From JBAXAM01 sp964213355 (GTDB taxonomy: Bacteria; Pseudomonadota; Gammaproteobacteria; UBA9339), in the NCBI GenBank assembly GCA_964213355.1, contig CAXOVY010000028.1, positions 1 to 40,834 on the forward strand: DNA of 40,834 nucleotides, written 5' to 3'. Below are positions 33,187 through 40,834 of the stretch, one piece after another. The notes below the pieces were generated by a model, which had not been told where the DNA came from, made no database searches, and saw only the letters and a list, made by a program, of their open reading frames with translations. How positions within the stretch are numbered: the stretch's first letter is position 1; every line of letters begins with the position of its first letter. The translations under genes were made by a program, and so were the position numbers.

Positions 33187-33318
33187 CAGTAATAATTTTT
33201 AAATAATTTTAAAAGCTATTTGGTAACATTGATTCTTGAATCAACGCGCTGACTATAGCTGGATTAATATATGTGATGCGCATCTGGTGGGTCAATCTTT
33301 TTTAGCATAAGTGGGTCA

Positions 33319-33790
33319 GTTTTTGTTAGCGTCCAGGATAAAAGTGGACGAAGCTAATAAAAATCTTCTTAGTAGTGTGGTTCTTGCATTCAATAGCGTA
33401 ATTAAAGATGGCGCCAACCCATATACAGCAGAACAGGTTGAAGAGGTTGGTAAGGTTAATAAACGTTTCTATGAAGATATGGTTTGTGCTATCAAAATTA
33501 TTCAAGATGAAATAATACCAGGACTTAAGCAGCAGCTAGCTATGGTATCTGCTCAAGAAAGTAATAACGATCTTACCATTCAAATACTGGCACATATTGA
33601 GTTTTATAGAAAACTTACAGCAGTGCTACAAAAGAATGGGGATATTGCTTACAAAGCAGAAAGCGAAAGTGTAATAAAGTGAGAGCGCGTGATTTCTCCA
33701 ATAGTTGATGAAGTTGATGCTTTGTTTGTCGAATAGTTTTAGCAGAGAGGATTGTAGATACAGATGAATTGGCATAATGCATCTGATTAT
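33319..33790 (+). pseudogene. Decayed fragment homologous to residues ~2850-2965 of the giant protein
   Basis: The open frame up to the stop at 33680-33682 encodes a helical segment matching the giant protein in blocks: VIKDG with LIKDG, GKVNKRFYEDM with GRVNKQFYNDT, IIQDEIIPGLKQQL with NIQDVIIPGFEKQL, and LTIQILAHIEFYRKL with LTIQLIASIEFYKKI. After that stop the match resumes at ~33742 (IVDTDELA against VVDTDKWA) and is broken by further stops. The fragment is a degraded partial copy of the giant gene module. It may once have joined the signal-peptide fragment at 29148. It has no good ribosome-binding site, because it starts in the transposon end. Confidence 0.75.
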
Positions 33791-33922
33791 TAGGAGCAAA
33801 GAAAATTTGTGAGGAAAGAGTAGCTGTTAATTGTTATGTAGGAAAAGTGCTATCCCAATTTTTTTGGCCAACCAAAAGCAGCAATGGGTGGGTATTAACA
33901 ATAATAAAGGAGGAGTATATAA

Positions 33923-36130
33923 ATGTCACACTTAAACAGTAGTTTTTCGGCAGGCTGTTACACCTTTTTTGAATCGCTGAGGCAGCGCTTTTTGTTGCCG
34001 CATATCGCTTTATCACCTGTGTGTGCTATATTTTTATCTAATGCAGTTCTTGCGGCGGATGTAGTTATTGATAATAAAAACGCAGCAACGGCACCACAAT
34101 TAACCCAGACAGATATGGGCGTTCCTCAAATTAATATTGTTAATCCGCAAGACGGTCTTTCGCATAATCGGTTTGAGCAATATAACGTTAGTACCAAAGG
34201 AATTATAATTAATAATAGCCCATCTGGTGCAACTGTTAGAGGAGAAGGAATTATTAGCGCTAATAGAAACTTAACTGAACCAGCAAAAACTATTTTGTTT
34301 GAGGTTACTGGTGCAAGTCGTAGTGAATTGCTTGGTGCTACTACCATTGCAGGAGATCAAGCTAAATTTATTTTAGCTAATCCAAATGGAATTACTTGTG
34401 ATGGTTGCGGTTTTATTAATACTCACGATGTGGAGCTAAGAACGGATAGGTTGCATTCAATTACGAAGGGGCAGGTTGATTGGGATAAGGATTTAAATGG
34501 TGATATTCATATTGGCAAAGGAGGCGCTACCGTACAAGACAAATCATTGATCCTAAGTTCTGGAAAAATAAAAATCGAAGGAGCAGTATCAGCCAAAGAG
34601 CTATTAAGAGCAGAGGCTCATGCTAAAACTACCAAAGATAAATCGGTAGAGACTGACATAAAAGGAAAAAACGAAGAATATGCTATTGATGTTAGCACCG
34701 TTTCTCCAATATCTGCTGGCAAGGTTTATCTGGTTGCAACGGGTGAAGGAGCTGGAGTAAGAATTTCTGCGCCCAAATTTTTGATTAATGAGGCGGACAA
34801 GGTACAGACCGAAGTCAAAACAAACAAAGACGATGTTTATGTTGAAACCGATGGAGGAGATCTTAGTATAGCTACGTCGATAGAGGTTGATGGAAATTTT
34901 AGATTTACAGGTAGAAATTTAAAAAATCACAATTCACTCAAAGCCAGAAATATTGAGTTAAATTTATCAGGAGATTTTATTAACGAAGAGAGTGGAAATA
35001 TTGTAGCAAGAGAAGGATGGGTCTCAACTAGCAAAGGGTTTACCAATTACCAAAAAATGGAGATAGGTAATATTTTTCAAGTACAAGCGGACTCTTTTAT
35101 TAATGATAAAGGTGGGCGTATAACTGCAGGATCAATAGGGGTTTATTTAGTAGAAAAAACGGGAGATGGTAATAGTTTGTACCAAGGATCGAATTCTATA
35201 TTAGAGTCTAGAGAGGGCGGCATGGAGTTAGTTGCTCCAAAAGGAGGAATGTATTTTGGATACAAGAAAGAGCTTACAGGAGCGGGGGACAATAAAGATG
35301 GGTTTAAATTTATTGGTAGTCAATTGTTGAGTCGTGGAGGACCGATTCATATCCAATCTGGTGGAGACGTAACATTTGATGGTACGCAGTTATTGGGAGA
35401 TATTACAGTTGAAGCAAAAGGGGAAGTGAAAGAAAATAATCCAATAGTAATAGATGCTTATAGAGATGGTATAGATAGCGTTGTTAAAAAGGAAGAAAAA
35501 GAGCGTACGGTTATTGATGAGGTAAAAAAGGTGCGTACTGTTCCTATAAAGGTAGATGCGGTGCGTACTATTATGAAATCTGAAACAAGAACTCGACCTG
35601 TTACTATAAGAGAAAATAAAGTACATACTGTTAATAAACCTGTAACAAAGACGAGGGAAGTTTTTGATCACACCGAAGAATGGTGTCCCTCCGGTATTTC
35701 TATTTTTGGTGGATGTGTCGGTGGTCCCAAACATAAGGATCACTATAGAACCGAATCTTATGTTGAGCAGGTCCCTACCGAAGAGAGCTATGTTCAAGAG
35801 AGTACAATCCAAGAATCATATACTGTACAGGTTCCTACTGAAGAACGTTATATGAAAGATAGCACTAAAGAAGAGGAGTATATTGATAAGGTGCCTAGGA
35901 AAGAGAAATATATAGAAGAAAGCACAATTCAGGTACCACATTTCCAAAATGTTGCTATAAAGGCTAATTTTGCTGGAAACAAGCAATTTGTTGCCAATAA
36001 GGGTGATATAATATTTAAGACTATATCCACTGATAGATTTGAAAGTCTTTATGAGTATCTCAAGTTTTCACTGGAGGAGCCATCGTTTGTAAGGAAATTT
36101 GAGCAGATTGAATATCATGAAGAGTTATAA
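33923..36130 (+). CDS. TpsA-type exoprotein with filamentous-hemagglutinin TPS domain
   Basis: GGAGGAG precedes ATG 33923. The 735-aa protein has a long signal peptide (~1-46, ending NAVLAAD). A TPS secretion domain follows (~60-220) with the hallmark NPNGI at 153-157 and a nearby CDGC pair. A beta-helix-like region of short strands and glycines runs to ~480. The C-terminus has basic repeats with a 20-residue tandem unit (VPTEE.Y...ST) starting at 35771, 35831 and 35891. It is much shorter than usual FHA/CdiA proteins and has no recognisable toxin end, so it may be truncated or a compact adhesin. Its transporter gene follows after 177 nt. Confidence 0.85.
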   Translation: MSHLNSSFSAGCYTFFESLRQRFLLPHIALSPVCAIFLSNAVLAADVVIDNKNAATAPQLTQTDMGVPQINIVNPQDGLSHNRFEQYNVSTKGIIINNSPSGATVRGEGIISANRNLTEPAKTILFEVTGASRSELLGATTIAGDQAKFILANPNGITCDGCGFINTHDVELRTDRLHSITKGQVDWDKDLNGDIHIGKGGATVQDKSLILSSGKIKIEGAVSAKELLRAEAHAKTTKDKSVETDIKGKNEEYAIDVSTVSPISAGKVYLVATGEGAGVRISAPKFLINEADKVQTEVKTNKDDVYVETDGGDLSIATSIEVDGNFRFTGRNLKNHNSLKARNIELNLSGDFINEESGNIVAREGWVSTSKGFTNYQKMEIGNIFQVQADSFINDKGGRITAGSIGVYLVEKTGDGNSLYQGSNSILESREGGMELVAPKGGMYFGYKKELTGAGDNKDGFKFIGSQLLSRGGPIHIQSGGDVTFDGTQLLGDITVEAKGEVKENNPIVIDAYRDGIDSVVKKEEKERTVIDEVKKVRTVPIKVDAVRTIMKSETRTRPVTIRENKVHTVNKPVTKTREVFDHTEEWCPSGISIFGGCVGGPKHKDHYRTESYVEQVPTEESYVQESTIQESYTVQVPTEERYMKDSTKEEEYIDKVPRKEKYIEESTIQVPHFQNVAIKANFAGNKQFVANKGDIIFKTISTDRFESLYEYLKFSLEEPSFVRKFEQIEYHEEL
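35771..35945 (+). repeat. Tandem 60-bp repeat at the end of tpsA
   Basis: Units start at 35771, 35831 and 35891, exactly 60 bp apart, with the beginning of a fourth (35933, VPHF). Each encodes VP(T/R)(E/K)E.Y followed by ...ST. The divergence between units suggests an old expansion under coding constraint, perhaps a stalk. Confidence 0.75.
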
Positions 36131-36307
36131 GTAGTTCCAACACAGATAAAGTCTTTTATTTCACTATACGGGTTGTGAATGAAAGAATCCAGAGCAAGTA
36201 ACCAGTGATGCTGCGTTACTTGCTTTGGTCATAATACGGGTTATTTCATTATTTATTTTTTAGTTTCAGTATGATCTACTATGAGTGTATCGCAAGTGTG
36301 ATTTTTT

Positions 36308-38029
36308 ATGGGAAAAGTTTTTTTAATTTTAAACAGGGGTATAAAGTTAGCGAACATCAGAATTTATTTTTGTTTCTTATTTTTATTTACTGTTTTGGTT
36401 CTACTATCTTTTTTTTCCTTTCAAATGGTATATGCATCCGTTATTGATCCGGCAGAACAATTAGAAAGAGAAGCACAACAAAGAAAAATCCAAGAAGAGC
36501 TTTCTCATATTCCCCTGCAGGTTAAAGCTCACGAGGATAGCGGGATGAGGTTTAAACCTTTTCAAGGGTGTTTACAAATCAATAAGGTTAATATAGTAGG
36601 AAACAAATTACTTCGTGATTTATTGAATAAGGAAGAAAAAAAATATGTTCTTCCTTATTTAAATTATTGTGTTAATGCACAAGAGTTAAATGATGTGCTT
36701 ATTAAGATCAATTCATTTTTATTTGAAAAAGGATATATAACCTCGCGGCTAGAAATAGAAAGTTACAATAAAAAAACCAAAGAATTAATAATTAAAATTC
36801 AGGAAGGGCGTATAGAAAAATTTGAAACAACCGCCGTTAATCACTATACCGCATTTCCTGGATTAACAGGAAAGGAGCTGAAAACACAAGATTTGGACCA
36901 GGGATTGGCACAGCTCAATCGCTTGCCATCGCAATATTCGATTACTACTTTATGGCCGGGAAAAGAAATTGGAGGAACGGTTGTAAAAGTTGATACAAAG
37001 AAAATTGCTAAACCATATCGTCTTTATCTGTCTTTCGATAACACCGGAAATAAACGAACCGGGCAAAATGTTTTGAAGGGTAATTTTTTATATGACAATT
37101 TATTTGCTCTAAACGATCAGTTGTTTCTTGCAGGGTCGAGATCGGGCTTGGGTAGAGATCGAAGTGCAGCAGTTACTTGGAAAGAAGAAGTCCCTTTTGG
37201 ATATTATACGCTAGAATATAGCGGAAGTTATTCAGATTCCCAATATGATATTTATCCCGGGGAAAAAGAGACTGAGCTAGCAACCAATAGCTTTAAAAAC
37301 AAGTTTAATCTTTCAAGAACCATTTGCCGGGGGTTAAAGCACCATATTTCTTTAGACGCTTCTTTTTGGCACTATATTCCTCGTCTAGAATTTGCTGCAA
37401 ACCATCGTTTAAGAGACATAGAGCAAAAGTTAAGTGTTGTTGAAATTAGCGGGCATTATGATTATTACTCTCCTATTTTTCGGATGCTCAATGAATTAAA
37501 TTATGCTCAGGGAACGAGGCTATTTGGGGCTACTAAGGATCTTCTACATTCGCATGCTCAATTTAAGCGTTATAAGCTAACAAGCGATTATTTATGGAGA
37601 ATTATAGATAGGATCCATCTAAACGGTGATATTCAAATCCAATATGCAGAGCAGGGATTGCCCGGAATAGTAAAATTGCCGGTATTAGATGGGATTGGTG
37701 GAATCAGAGGAATTAGGGCGAATAGCTTAACGCTAGATGATGGAATAATTATAAGACATGATCTTGTTTTTCGTCTCCCAGCCCCTAGAAATAAAGTTAT
37801 GAAAGATTTTATGATCAATCCATTTTTACATGGAGACATTGGTTGGGCAAAAGATAAAACAGAGATGGGAAGCAAGTTTGAACGATATAGCGCTATAGGT
37901 GGTGGTGTAAAATTAAATTTTTTCGGATTTAATGCACAGGGAACGATTTCGAAGTTAATAGATAAATCAACGAAAATCAAAGGAGAAGGGTGGGTAATAT
38001 TATTTGATCTTAGTCAAAAAATATTTTGA
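36308..38029 (+). CDS. TpsB outer-membrane transporter (FhaC/ShlB family)
   Basis: The 573-aa protein has an uncleaved-looking N-terminal extension and signal (~17-45, ending MVYASV), then the charged alpha helix H1 (DPAEQLEREAQQRKIQEEL). Polypeptide-transport-associated (POTRA) domains follow at ~80-180 (INKVNIVGNKLL; EGRIEKFE), then a 16-strand-type barrel. The conserved L6 motif appears as GGIRGIRANS in place of the usual VRGF. It secretes the TpsA encoded just upstream. The A-before-B gene order is less common than B-A. The ribosome-binding site is weak. All expected regions are present. Confidence 0.9.
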   Translation: MGKVFLILNRGIKLANIRIYFCFLFLFTVLVLLSFFSFQMVYASVIDPAEQLEREAQQRKIQEELSHIPLQVKAHEDSGMRFKPFQGCLQINKVNIVGNKLLRDLLNKEEKKYVLPYLNYCVNAQELNDVLIKINSFLFEKGYITSRLEIESYNKKTKELIIKIQEGRIEKFETTAVNHYTAFPGLTGKELKTQDLDQGLAQLNRLPSQYSITTLWPGKEIGGTVVKVDTKKIAKPYRLYLSFDNTGNKRTGQNVLKGNFLYDNLFALNDQLFLAGSRSGLGRDRSAAVTWKEEVPFGYYTLEYSGSYSDSQYDIYPGEKETELATNSFKNKFNLSRTICRGLKHHISLDASFWHYIPRLEFAANHRLRDIEQKLSVVEISGHYDYYSPIFRMLNELNYAQGTRLFGATKDLLHSHAQFKRYKLTSDYLWRIIDRIHLNGDIQIQYAEQGLPGIVKLPVLDGIGGIRGIRANSLTLDDGIIIRHDLVFRLPAPRNKVMKDFMINPFLHGDIGWAKDKTEMGSKFERYSAIGGGVKLNFFGFNAQGTISKLIDKSTKIKGEGWVILFDLSQKIF

Positions 38030-38232
38030 ATGTAAAAATCTTGAGCCGATAGTAAGAGGAGCTAATATGCGGTTAATTTTTCATAAAACGCATATTATAT
38101 ATTTTAATGGAGACAGATAGATTGATGAAATAACCCCGTGAATATGAACATTTGATCAAGGCTATTGTTGTTGGAATTTTTTGTTTAAGATAAAATAAAG
38201 TGGTCAAGCTTATAAATGGAGGATTGGACTAT
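38030..38232. other. Intergenic stretch with a 17-codon frame
   Basis: Between tpsB and the barrel gene there is only a very short frame, ATG 38067 to TAG 38120 (MRLIFHKTHIIYFNGDR), with AGAGGAG upstream. Its start resembles the MRLLLDK frame at 29024, which also lies before an exported protein. It could be a leader peptide or chance. No terminator-quality hairpin is visible. Confidence 0.3.
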
Positions 38233-38955
38233 ATGTTATGTAATAAACTTTTAGTGGGTTCTGTGATTTTGGTAGCAGGGCAGGCTGTTTTTGCTGGAAG
38301 CAATTCTTTGGCTGATTATCAACCAGGTTTTTATGTTGGAGCCCAGGGAGGTTATGCGCGAACCAATGAAGGAAGAGTACCAGAAGATGTTATAAACAGA
38401 GGTTATGATTTACTTGGTAACCAACCGAAATCTAAAGATATTAACAAAGGAAAACTTGGCGGTAGATTATTTGTAGGCTATAGTTTTTTACCTTATTTTG
38501 GTTTAGAAACAGGATGCGCCTATTATCCTAGTAATGAATATAAGTTTTCTGGAAGAAATACAATCACCGGAGCCAGTGGTGGTCTCAATTTCAATGTAAG
38601 ATTTTATACTGTAGATTTTATGGCAAAGGGTGTTTTACCATTAGAAGTTTTATCATCATCGTTTGTCGGCTGGAATTTATACGGAAAATTGGGAGCTGCT
38701 GTTGCATTGGTTCATTATAAGCTTGAAACACAGGGCGATACTAATTCTAACGAGAATCGTACGAATCAAATAAATGCTTCTATTGTACCATCTTATGCTC
38801 TCGGTATCGGTTATGATTTCACTGATCATTTTGGTATTGATGTATCATGGGCCGGGGTATATAGAAGTGGTAAGTTTGATAATATTAAAAGCCGTAATTT
38901 TTCTGCAACCCCAAGTGCTAATCTTGTGTCTTTAGGCATTTCCTATAAATTTTGA
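38233..38955 (+). CDS. Outer-membrane beta-barrel protein (OmpA/Opa-like 8-strand type)
   Basis: GGAGG lies ten bases before ATG 38233, which I prefer over the GTG at 38200. The 240-aa product has a signal peptide (LLVGSVILVAGQAVFA), then GFYVGAQGGYARTNEG and a series of amphipathic strands with loops. It ends in the terminal aromatic signature NLVSLGISYKF recognised by the barrel assembly machinery. The size fits an eight-strand surface barrel used for adhesion or immune interaction. It follows the TpsA/TpsB pair but probably has its own transcript. Confidence 0.85.
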   Translation: MLCNKLLVGSVILVAGQAVFAGSNSLADYQPGFYVGAQGGYARTNEGRVPEDVINRGYDLLGNQPKSKDINKGKLGGRLFVGYSFLPYFGLETGCAYYPSNEYKFSGRNTITGASGGLNFNVRFYTVDFMAKGVLPLEVLSSSFVGWNLYGKLGAAVALVHYKLETQGDTNSNENRTNQINASIVPSYALGIGYDFTDHFGIDVSWAGVYRSGKFDNIKSRNFSATPSANLVSLGISYKF

Positions 38956-39104
38956 GAACCACTACTATAGGATTCATTAATTAGTTAGTTATGAGTTCGG
39001 TGGGAAAGTTCGGGCCTTTTGCGGCGAACAACAGTACCTTTTTTAAAATTTAGTGTTATAAGTTTACAAGGTTAACAATTTAATAAATTTTATTGGAGCA
39101 GACC

Positions 39105-39785
39105 GTGATTAATAAAATGATTCTATTTGCTTTTATATTGTTATCAACTTTAAGTAACGTTTTTGCCTTTGGGGGTGATTCTAAAGTTTTCCAAATTCTT
39201 CGCGATAACAAACCAATAGCTTGCGCAGAAACCGATAAAGGATATGCCTTCTGTTGGGAACCGTCTAAAGGACTTTCAAAGTTGCAAATTAGCCAATCAG
39301 AAAGACAGTTATTGCAATCTGATGGCCCTGACCGTTGGTACAAATATGCTCACTTTTCTGACTTAATTTTTCGCGATAACAAACCAATAGCTTGTGCAGA
39401 AATCGATGAAGAATATGCCTTCTGTTTGGAATCGTCTAAAGGATTTTCAAAATTGCAAATTAACCAATCAGAAAGGCAGGTGCTACAACATGATGCCCGT
39501 CGCAATTGGTATGAATATGAAGATGTTCAACTTTGTGACCTAAGCGATGCAGGTTTATATGTTTTAACCTTAAAAGATCTCGTTAATCAAATATTAAATG
39601 ACAATGTTTATAATTCAAATTATTCAAGAGAGCTTAAAACTAAAGTAAGAGTACTTGGTGCGGCAATATATATGAACCATGGCCATGATGGAATGGTAGA
39701 TGTTTGTGATAACCTTCCAAGATCAAGAGGAATAAGGCGTCTAACTGAATCACTCTGGGATGGTATTGGAAATTGGTTTGGTTAA
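39105..39785 (+). CDS. Secreted protein with tandem 57-residue repeat
   Basis: The likely start is GTG 39105, ten bases after a GGAG site. ATG 39117 is the alternative. After a signal peptide (MILFAFILLSTLSNVFA) come two tandem repeats of 57 residues (RDNKPIACAE...YAFC...SKG.SKLQI.QSERQ). Each has a Cys pair ten residues apart that could form a disulfide. A C-terminal domain with two further Cys (LCDLSDAGLYVLTLKDL; DVCDNLPRSRG) follows. No family is recognised. The repeats are ~85% identical at DNA level by eye, so the duplication is fairly recent. A periplasmic or extracellular role is supported only by the signal peptide. Confidence 0.75.
   Translation: MINKMILFAFILLSTLSNVFAFGGDSKVFQILRDNKPIACAETDKGYAFCWEPSKGLSKLQISQSERQLLQSDGPDRWYKYAHFSDLIFRDNKPIACAEIDEEYAFCLESSKGFSKLQINQSERQVLQHDARRNWYEYEDVQLCDLSDAGLYVLTLKDLVNQILNDNVYNSNYSRELKTKVRVLGAAIYMNHGHDGMVDVCDNLPRSRGIRRLTESLWDGIGNWFG
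39199..39513 (+). repeat. Two tandem 171-bp repeats inside the secreted-protein gene
   Basis: Unit 1 starts at 39199 and unit 2 at 39370 (TTCGCGATAACAAACCAATA in both), a 171-bp period that keeps the reading frame. The first ~144 bp of each unit align well and the spacer part differs. Confidence 0.85.
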
Positions 39786-39845
39786 AGCACCTACGAGTGG
39801 GTCTGCTGGAAAGTCGTTTGGGTTTGGTGGCTGGCTTCTGATGCC

Positions 39846-39944
39846 TCCTGTACCTACGTGTTTCGGGATCTGTCGCAAATAGTGGTACAGGAGAGTTACC
39901 TAAATATATTTTATGGATATGGCCAAAAACTATAGATTTTGGCC
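39846..39944. promoter_or_regulatory. Inverted repeats upstream of the resolvase, candidate res/operator region
   Basis: There are two inverted repeats in the ~240 bp gap before the resolvase: TCCTGTACC (39846-39854) with GGTACAGGA (39884-39892), and GGCCAAAA (39921-39928) with TTTTGGCC (39937-39944). Serine resolvases usually bind multi-subsite res regions next to their own gene and autorepress there. The left resolvase remnant lacks this region. Confidence 0.45.
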
Positions 39945-40029
39945 TGGCAAAATGCTACACTAAAGCCTATTGAAAAATAAGGAAATAATCTTGTGAAATT
40001 TGGTAAGGTTTTTGGCCAGGGCTAATAGT

Positions 40030-40626
40030 GTGACAAAAGCAAAAAAGATTGAAAAAGTTGGGATTTATGCTAGAGTGTCTACTGCTGATCAGCAGACTTT
40101 GCCAATGCAAATGCAGGCATTAAAAAAATATGCCAAGCAAAGAAATTGGAAAGTTGCTATGGCAGTAGAAGAAACTGGCTCGGGTGCTGTTAATAATAGA
40201 CCTCAGCGTGAGTTATTGCTTAAAGCTGCAAGACAACGAGAGATTGACAACATTATTGTTTGGCGGTTAGATCGTTGGGGAAGATCGATAACTGACCTTC
40301 TAAATACTTTAGAAGAGTTATCGGTTCTTAAAGTGGGGTTTATATCTATTTCTGAAGCATTAGATTTAACTACCGCTACTGGCAAAGCGATGGCTGGGTT
40401 ACTAGCAGTTTTTGCCCAATTTGAAAGAGATTTATTGCGTGAGAGAGTAAAGGCTGGGATTGCTCATGCCAAGCAACTAGGCAAACCACATGGTAGACCT
40501 AGAACCGCAGCTCTAAAGCAAGGTGCGATTGGTAAGCTTTTTAAAAAGGGCTATAGCAAGGCAAAAATAGCTAGAGTGTTAAATGTTGTTAGAAATTCTG
40601 TGCGTAGATTATTAGAAGCAGATTAA
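40030..40626 (+). CDS. Serine recombinase / resolvase
   Basis: GTG 40030 is the most likely start. The in-frame TTG at 40000 has no better signal, and a 10-codon frame with AAGGAAA (39993-40025) ends just before it. The 198-aa product has a resolvase domain with catalytic Ser17 in IYARVSTADQQ, the Arg-rich IVWRLDRWGRS block and the FAQFERDLLRERVKAG helix E. A C-terminal HTH (GYSKAKIARVLNVVRNSVRR) completes it. Such enzymes resolve plasmid multimers or transposition cointegrates. Its end forms part of the terminal direct repeat, and a broken paralogue end lies at 223-315. Intact. Confidence 0.92.
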   Translation: MTKAKKIEKVGIYARVSTADQQTLPMQMQALKKYAKQRNWKVAMAVEETGSGAVNNRPQRELLLKAARQREIDNIIVWRLDRWGRSITDLLNTLEELSVLKVGFISISEALDLTTATGKAMAGLLAVFAQFERDLLRERVKAGIAHAKQLGKPHGRPRTAALKQGAIGKLFKKGYSKAKIARVLNVVRNSVRRLLEAD

Positions 40627-40671
40627 TAGATTTTTATACAACCATTTGATTTTTTATGGTATTTGTAATTT

Positions 40672-40690
40672 TTCGTATTTGCTATACGAA
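40672..40690. terminator. Hairpin between convergent genes (right copy)
   Basis: TTCGTAT (40672-40678) and ATACGAA (40684-40690) form a short stem between the resolvase and a convergent minus-strand gene, conserved with 361-379. It is a possible bidirectional terminator. Confidence 0.4.
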
Positions 40691-40791
40691 TATTATGGAG
40701 TGTTTTTTTAGCATTTTAACAAATTTTTAACGCACAAAACACCCCATTTCCAGCGGCGCTGAAATTTTTTTTTAACTTTTTTATAAAAATA

Positions 40792-40834
40792 TTAAAGCTT
40801 GTCTACTACGTCTGCGTTCATTCCAGTAGCTTGC
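40792..40834 (-). CDS. 3' end of a further Rpn-tail-type gene (partial)
   Basis: The minus strand from the window edge encodes QATGMNADVVDKL and a stop. This is the same tail as the 67-aa protein (481-684), with one substitution (E to V). Only 13 codons are inside the window, so whether it is a full Rpn nuclease or another remnant cannot be seen. Confidence 0.6.
   Translation of the reverse strand, partial: QATGMNADVVDKL

Larger units (their letters stand above)
29326..33318 (+). mobile_element. IS21-like transposon with zinc-ribbon and ParB-like passengers
   Basis: The left end reads TGACCCACCATATTGCTAAA and the right end, reversed, TGACCCACTTATGCTAAAAA, giving ~20-25 bp inverted repeats with TG...CA tips as in IS21 elements. 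A second GACCCA motif follows inside each end. Inside are a zinc-ribbon protein, a ParB-like protein, IstA and IstB, then a 300-bp non-coding tail with a palindrome shared with the left IS. No clear target duplication is seen. Confidence 0.8.
40534..40834. repeat. Right copy of the ~300 bp direct repeat
   Basis: It matches 223-524 in the same orientation. It runs from the last 30 codons of the resolvase to the window edge, so the repeat may extend further right. The high conservation of the non-coding middle (hairpin and GCGGCGCT region) suggests a recent common origin of the two loci. Confidence 0.85.

Noticed and set aside
29315..33335. Target-site duplication around the IS21-like element
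   Set aside because: The bases beside the TG...CA tips do not match over 4-8 bp. I could not confirm a duplication, so the insertion history is left open.
1..40834. Terminal repeat as a simple assembly overlap of a circular molecule
   Set aside because: The two copies differ at about 20 positions, including a stop codon and different sequence upstream of the repeat, so they are distinct loci and not one read twice.

Overview
The window is AT-rich DNA that looks like a decaying accessory region, probably a mobilizable plasmid or an integrated plasmid-like element, of an intracellular or host-associated proteobacterium. The evidence is the density of insertion sequences, Rpn-type nucleases, toxin-antitoxin genes, broken gene copies and surface/secretion genes. 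Sec signal peptides, a lipoprotein, a two-partner secretion pair and outer-membrane barrels show a Gram-negative cell. An arthropod- or protist-associated gammaproteobacterium of the Legionellales type is my guess from style alone.

Layout. Both ends carry a copy of the same ~300 bp direct repeat (223-524 and 40534-40834, about 93% identical by eye): the 3' end of a serine-resolvase gene facing the 3' end of an Rpn-type gene. The left resolvase copy is dead and the right one is intact. 481-2034 is a minus-strand operon: a 44-aa lysine-rich protein, HU, an Rpn-family nuclease and a 67-aa remnant. 2083-3843 is an IS with doubled terminal repeats. 3905-6028 (minus) holds a catalytically degenerate tyrosine recombinase, a BrnT/BrnA pair and an orphan XRE repressor. 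6078-10198 (minus) is a mobilization operon: a membrane coiled-coil protein, a TraA/MobA relaxase-helicase, a truncated relaxase copy and a small broken gene. 10665-12726 (plus) is a MobC/TraD-like accessory gene and a VirD4-type coupling protein. No T4SS channel genes are present, so the element looks mobilizable rather than self-transmissible.

Core. 13097-27647 is one plus-strand operon: a ParA ATPase, a winged-helix-type protein carrying DNA-level 11-bp repeats, and an uninterrupted 12.2 kb gene for a 4081-aa protein. That protein has, in order, a signal peptide, an inverse-autotransporter (intimin-type) barrel, a J-domain, a decayed second J-domain, a long helical region, a complete set of SecA-like motor motifs, helical and hydrophobic segments, a LysM domain and a polymorphic-toxin-like C-terminus. 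A candidate immunity gene and a lipoprotein follow. The 11-bp repeat (consensus close to ANNTRRGACAA) recurs upstream of parA in inverse orientation, which suggests an iteron or centromere site.

Right part. An IS21-like transposon (29326-33318) carries zinc-ribbon and ParB-like passenger genes. It lies between a signal-peptide fragment and a decayed fragment of the giant gene. Then come a TpsA exoprotein with its TpsB transporter, an outer-membrane beta-barrel protein, a secreted protein with a tandem 57-residue repeat, and the intact serine resolvase.

Working model (inference): a resolvase/ParA-stabilised, relaxase-mobilizable element whose main cargo is a giant type Ve surface toxin, with a second (TPS) exoprotein system alongside.
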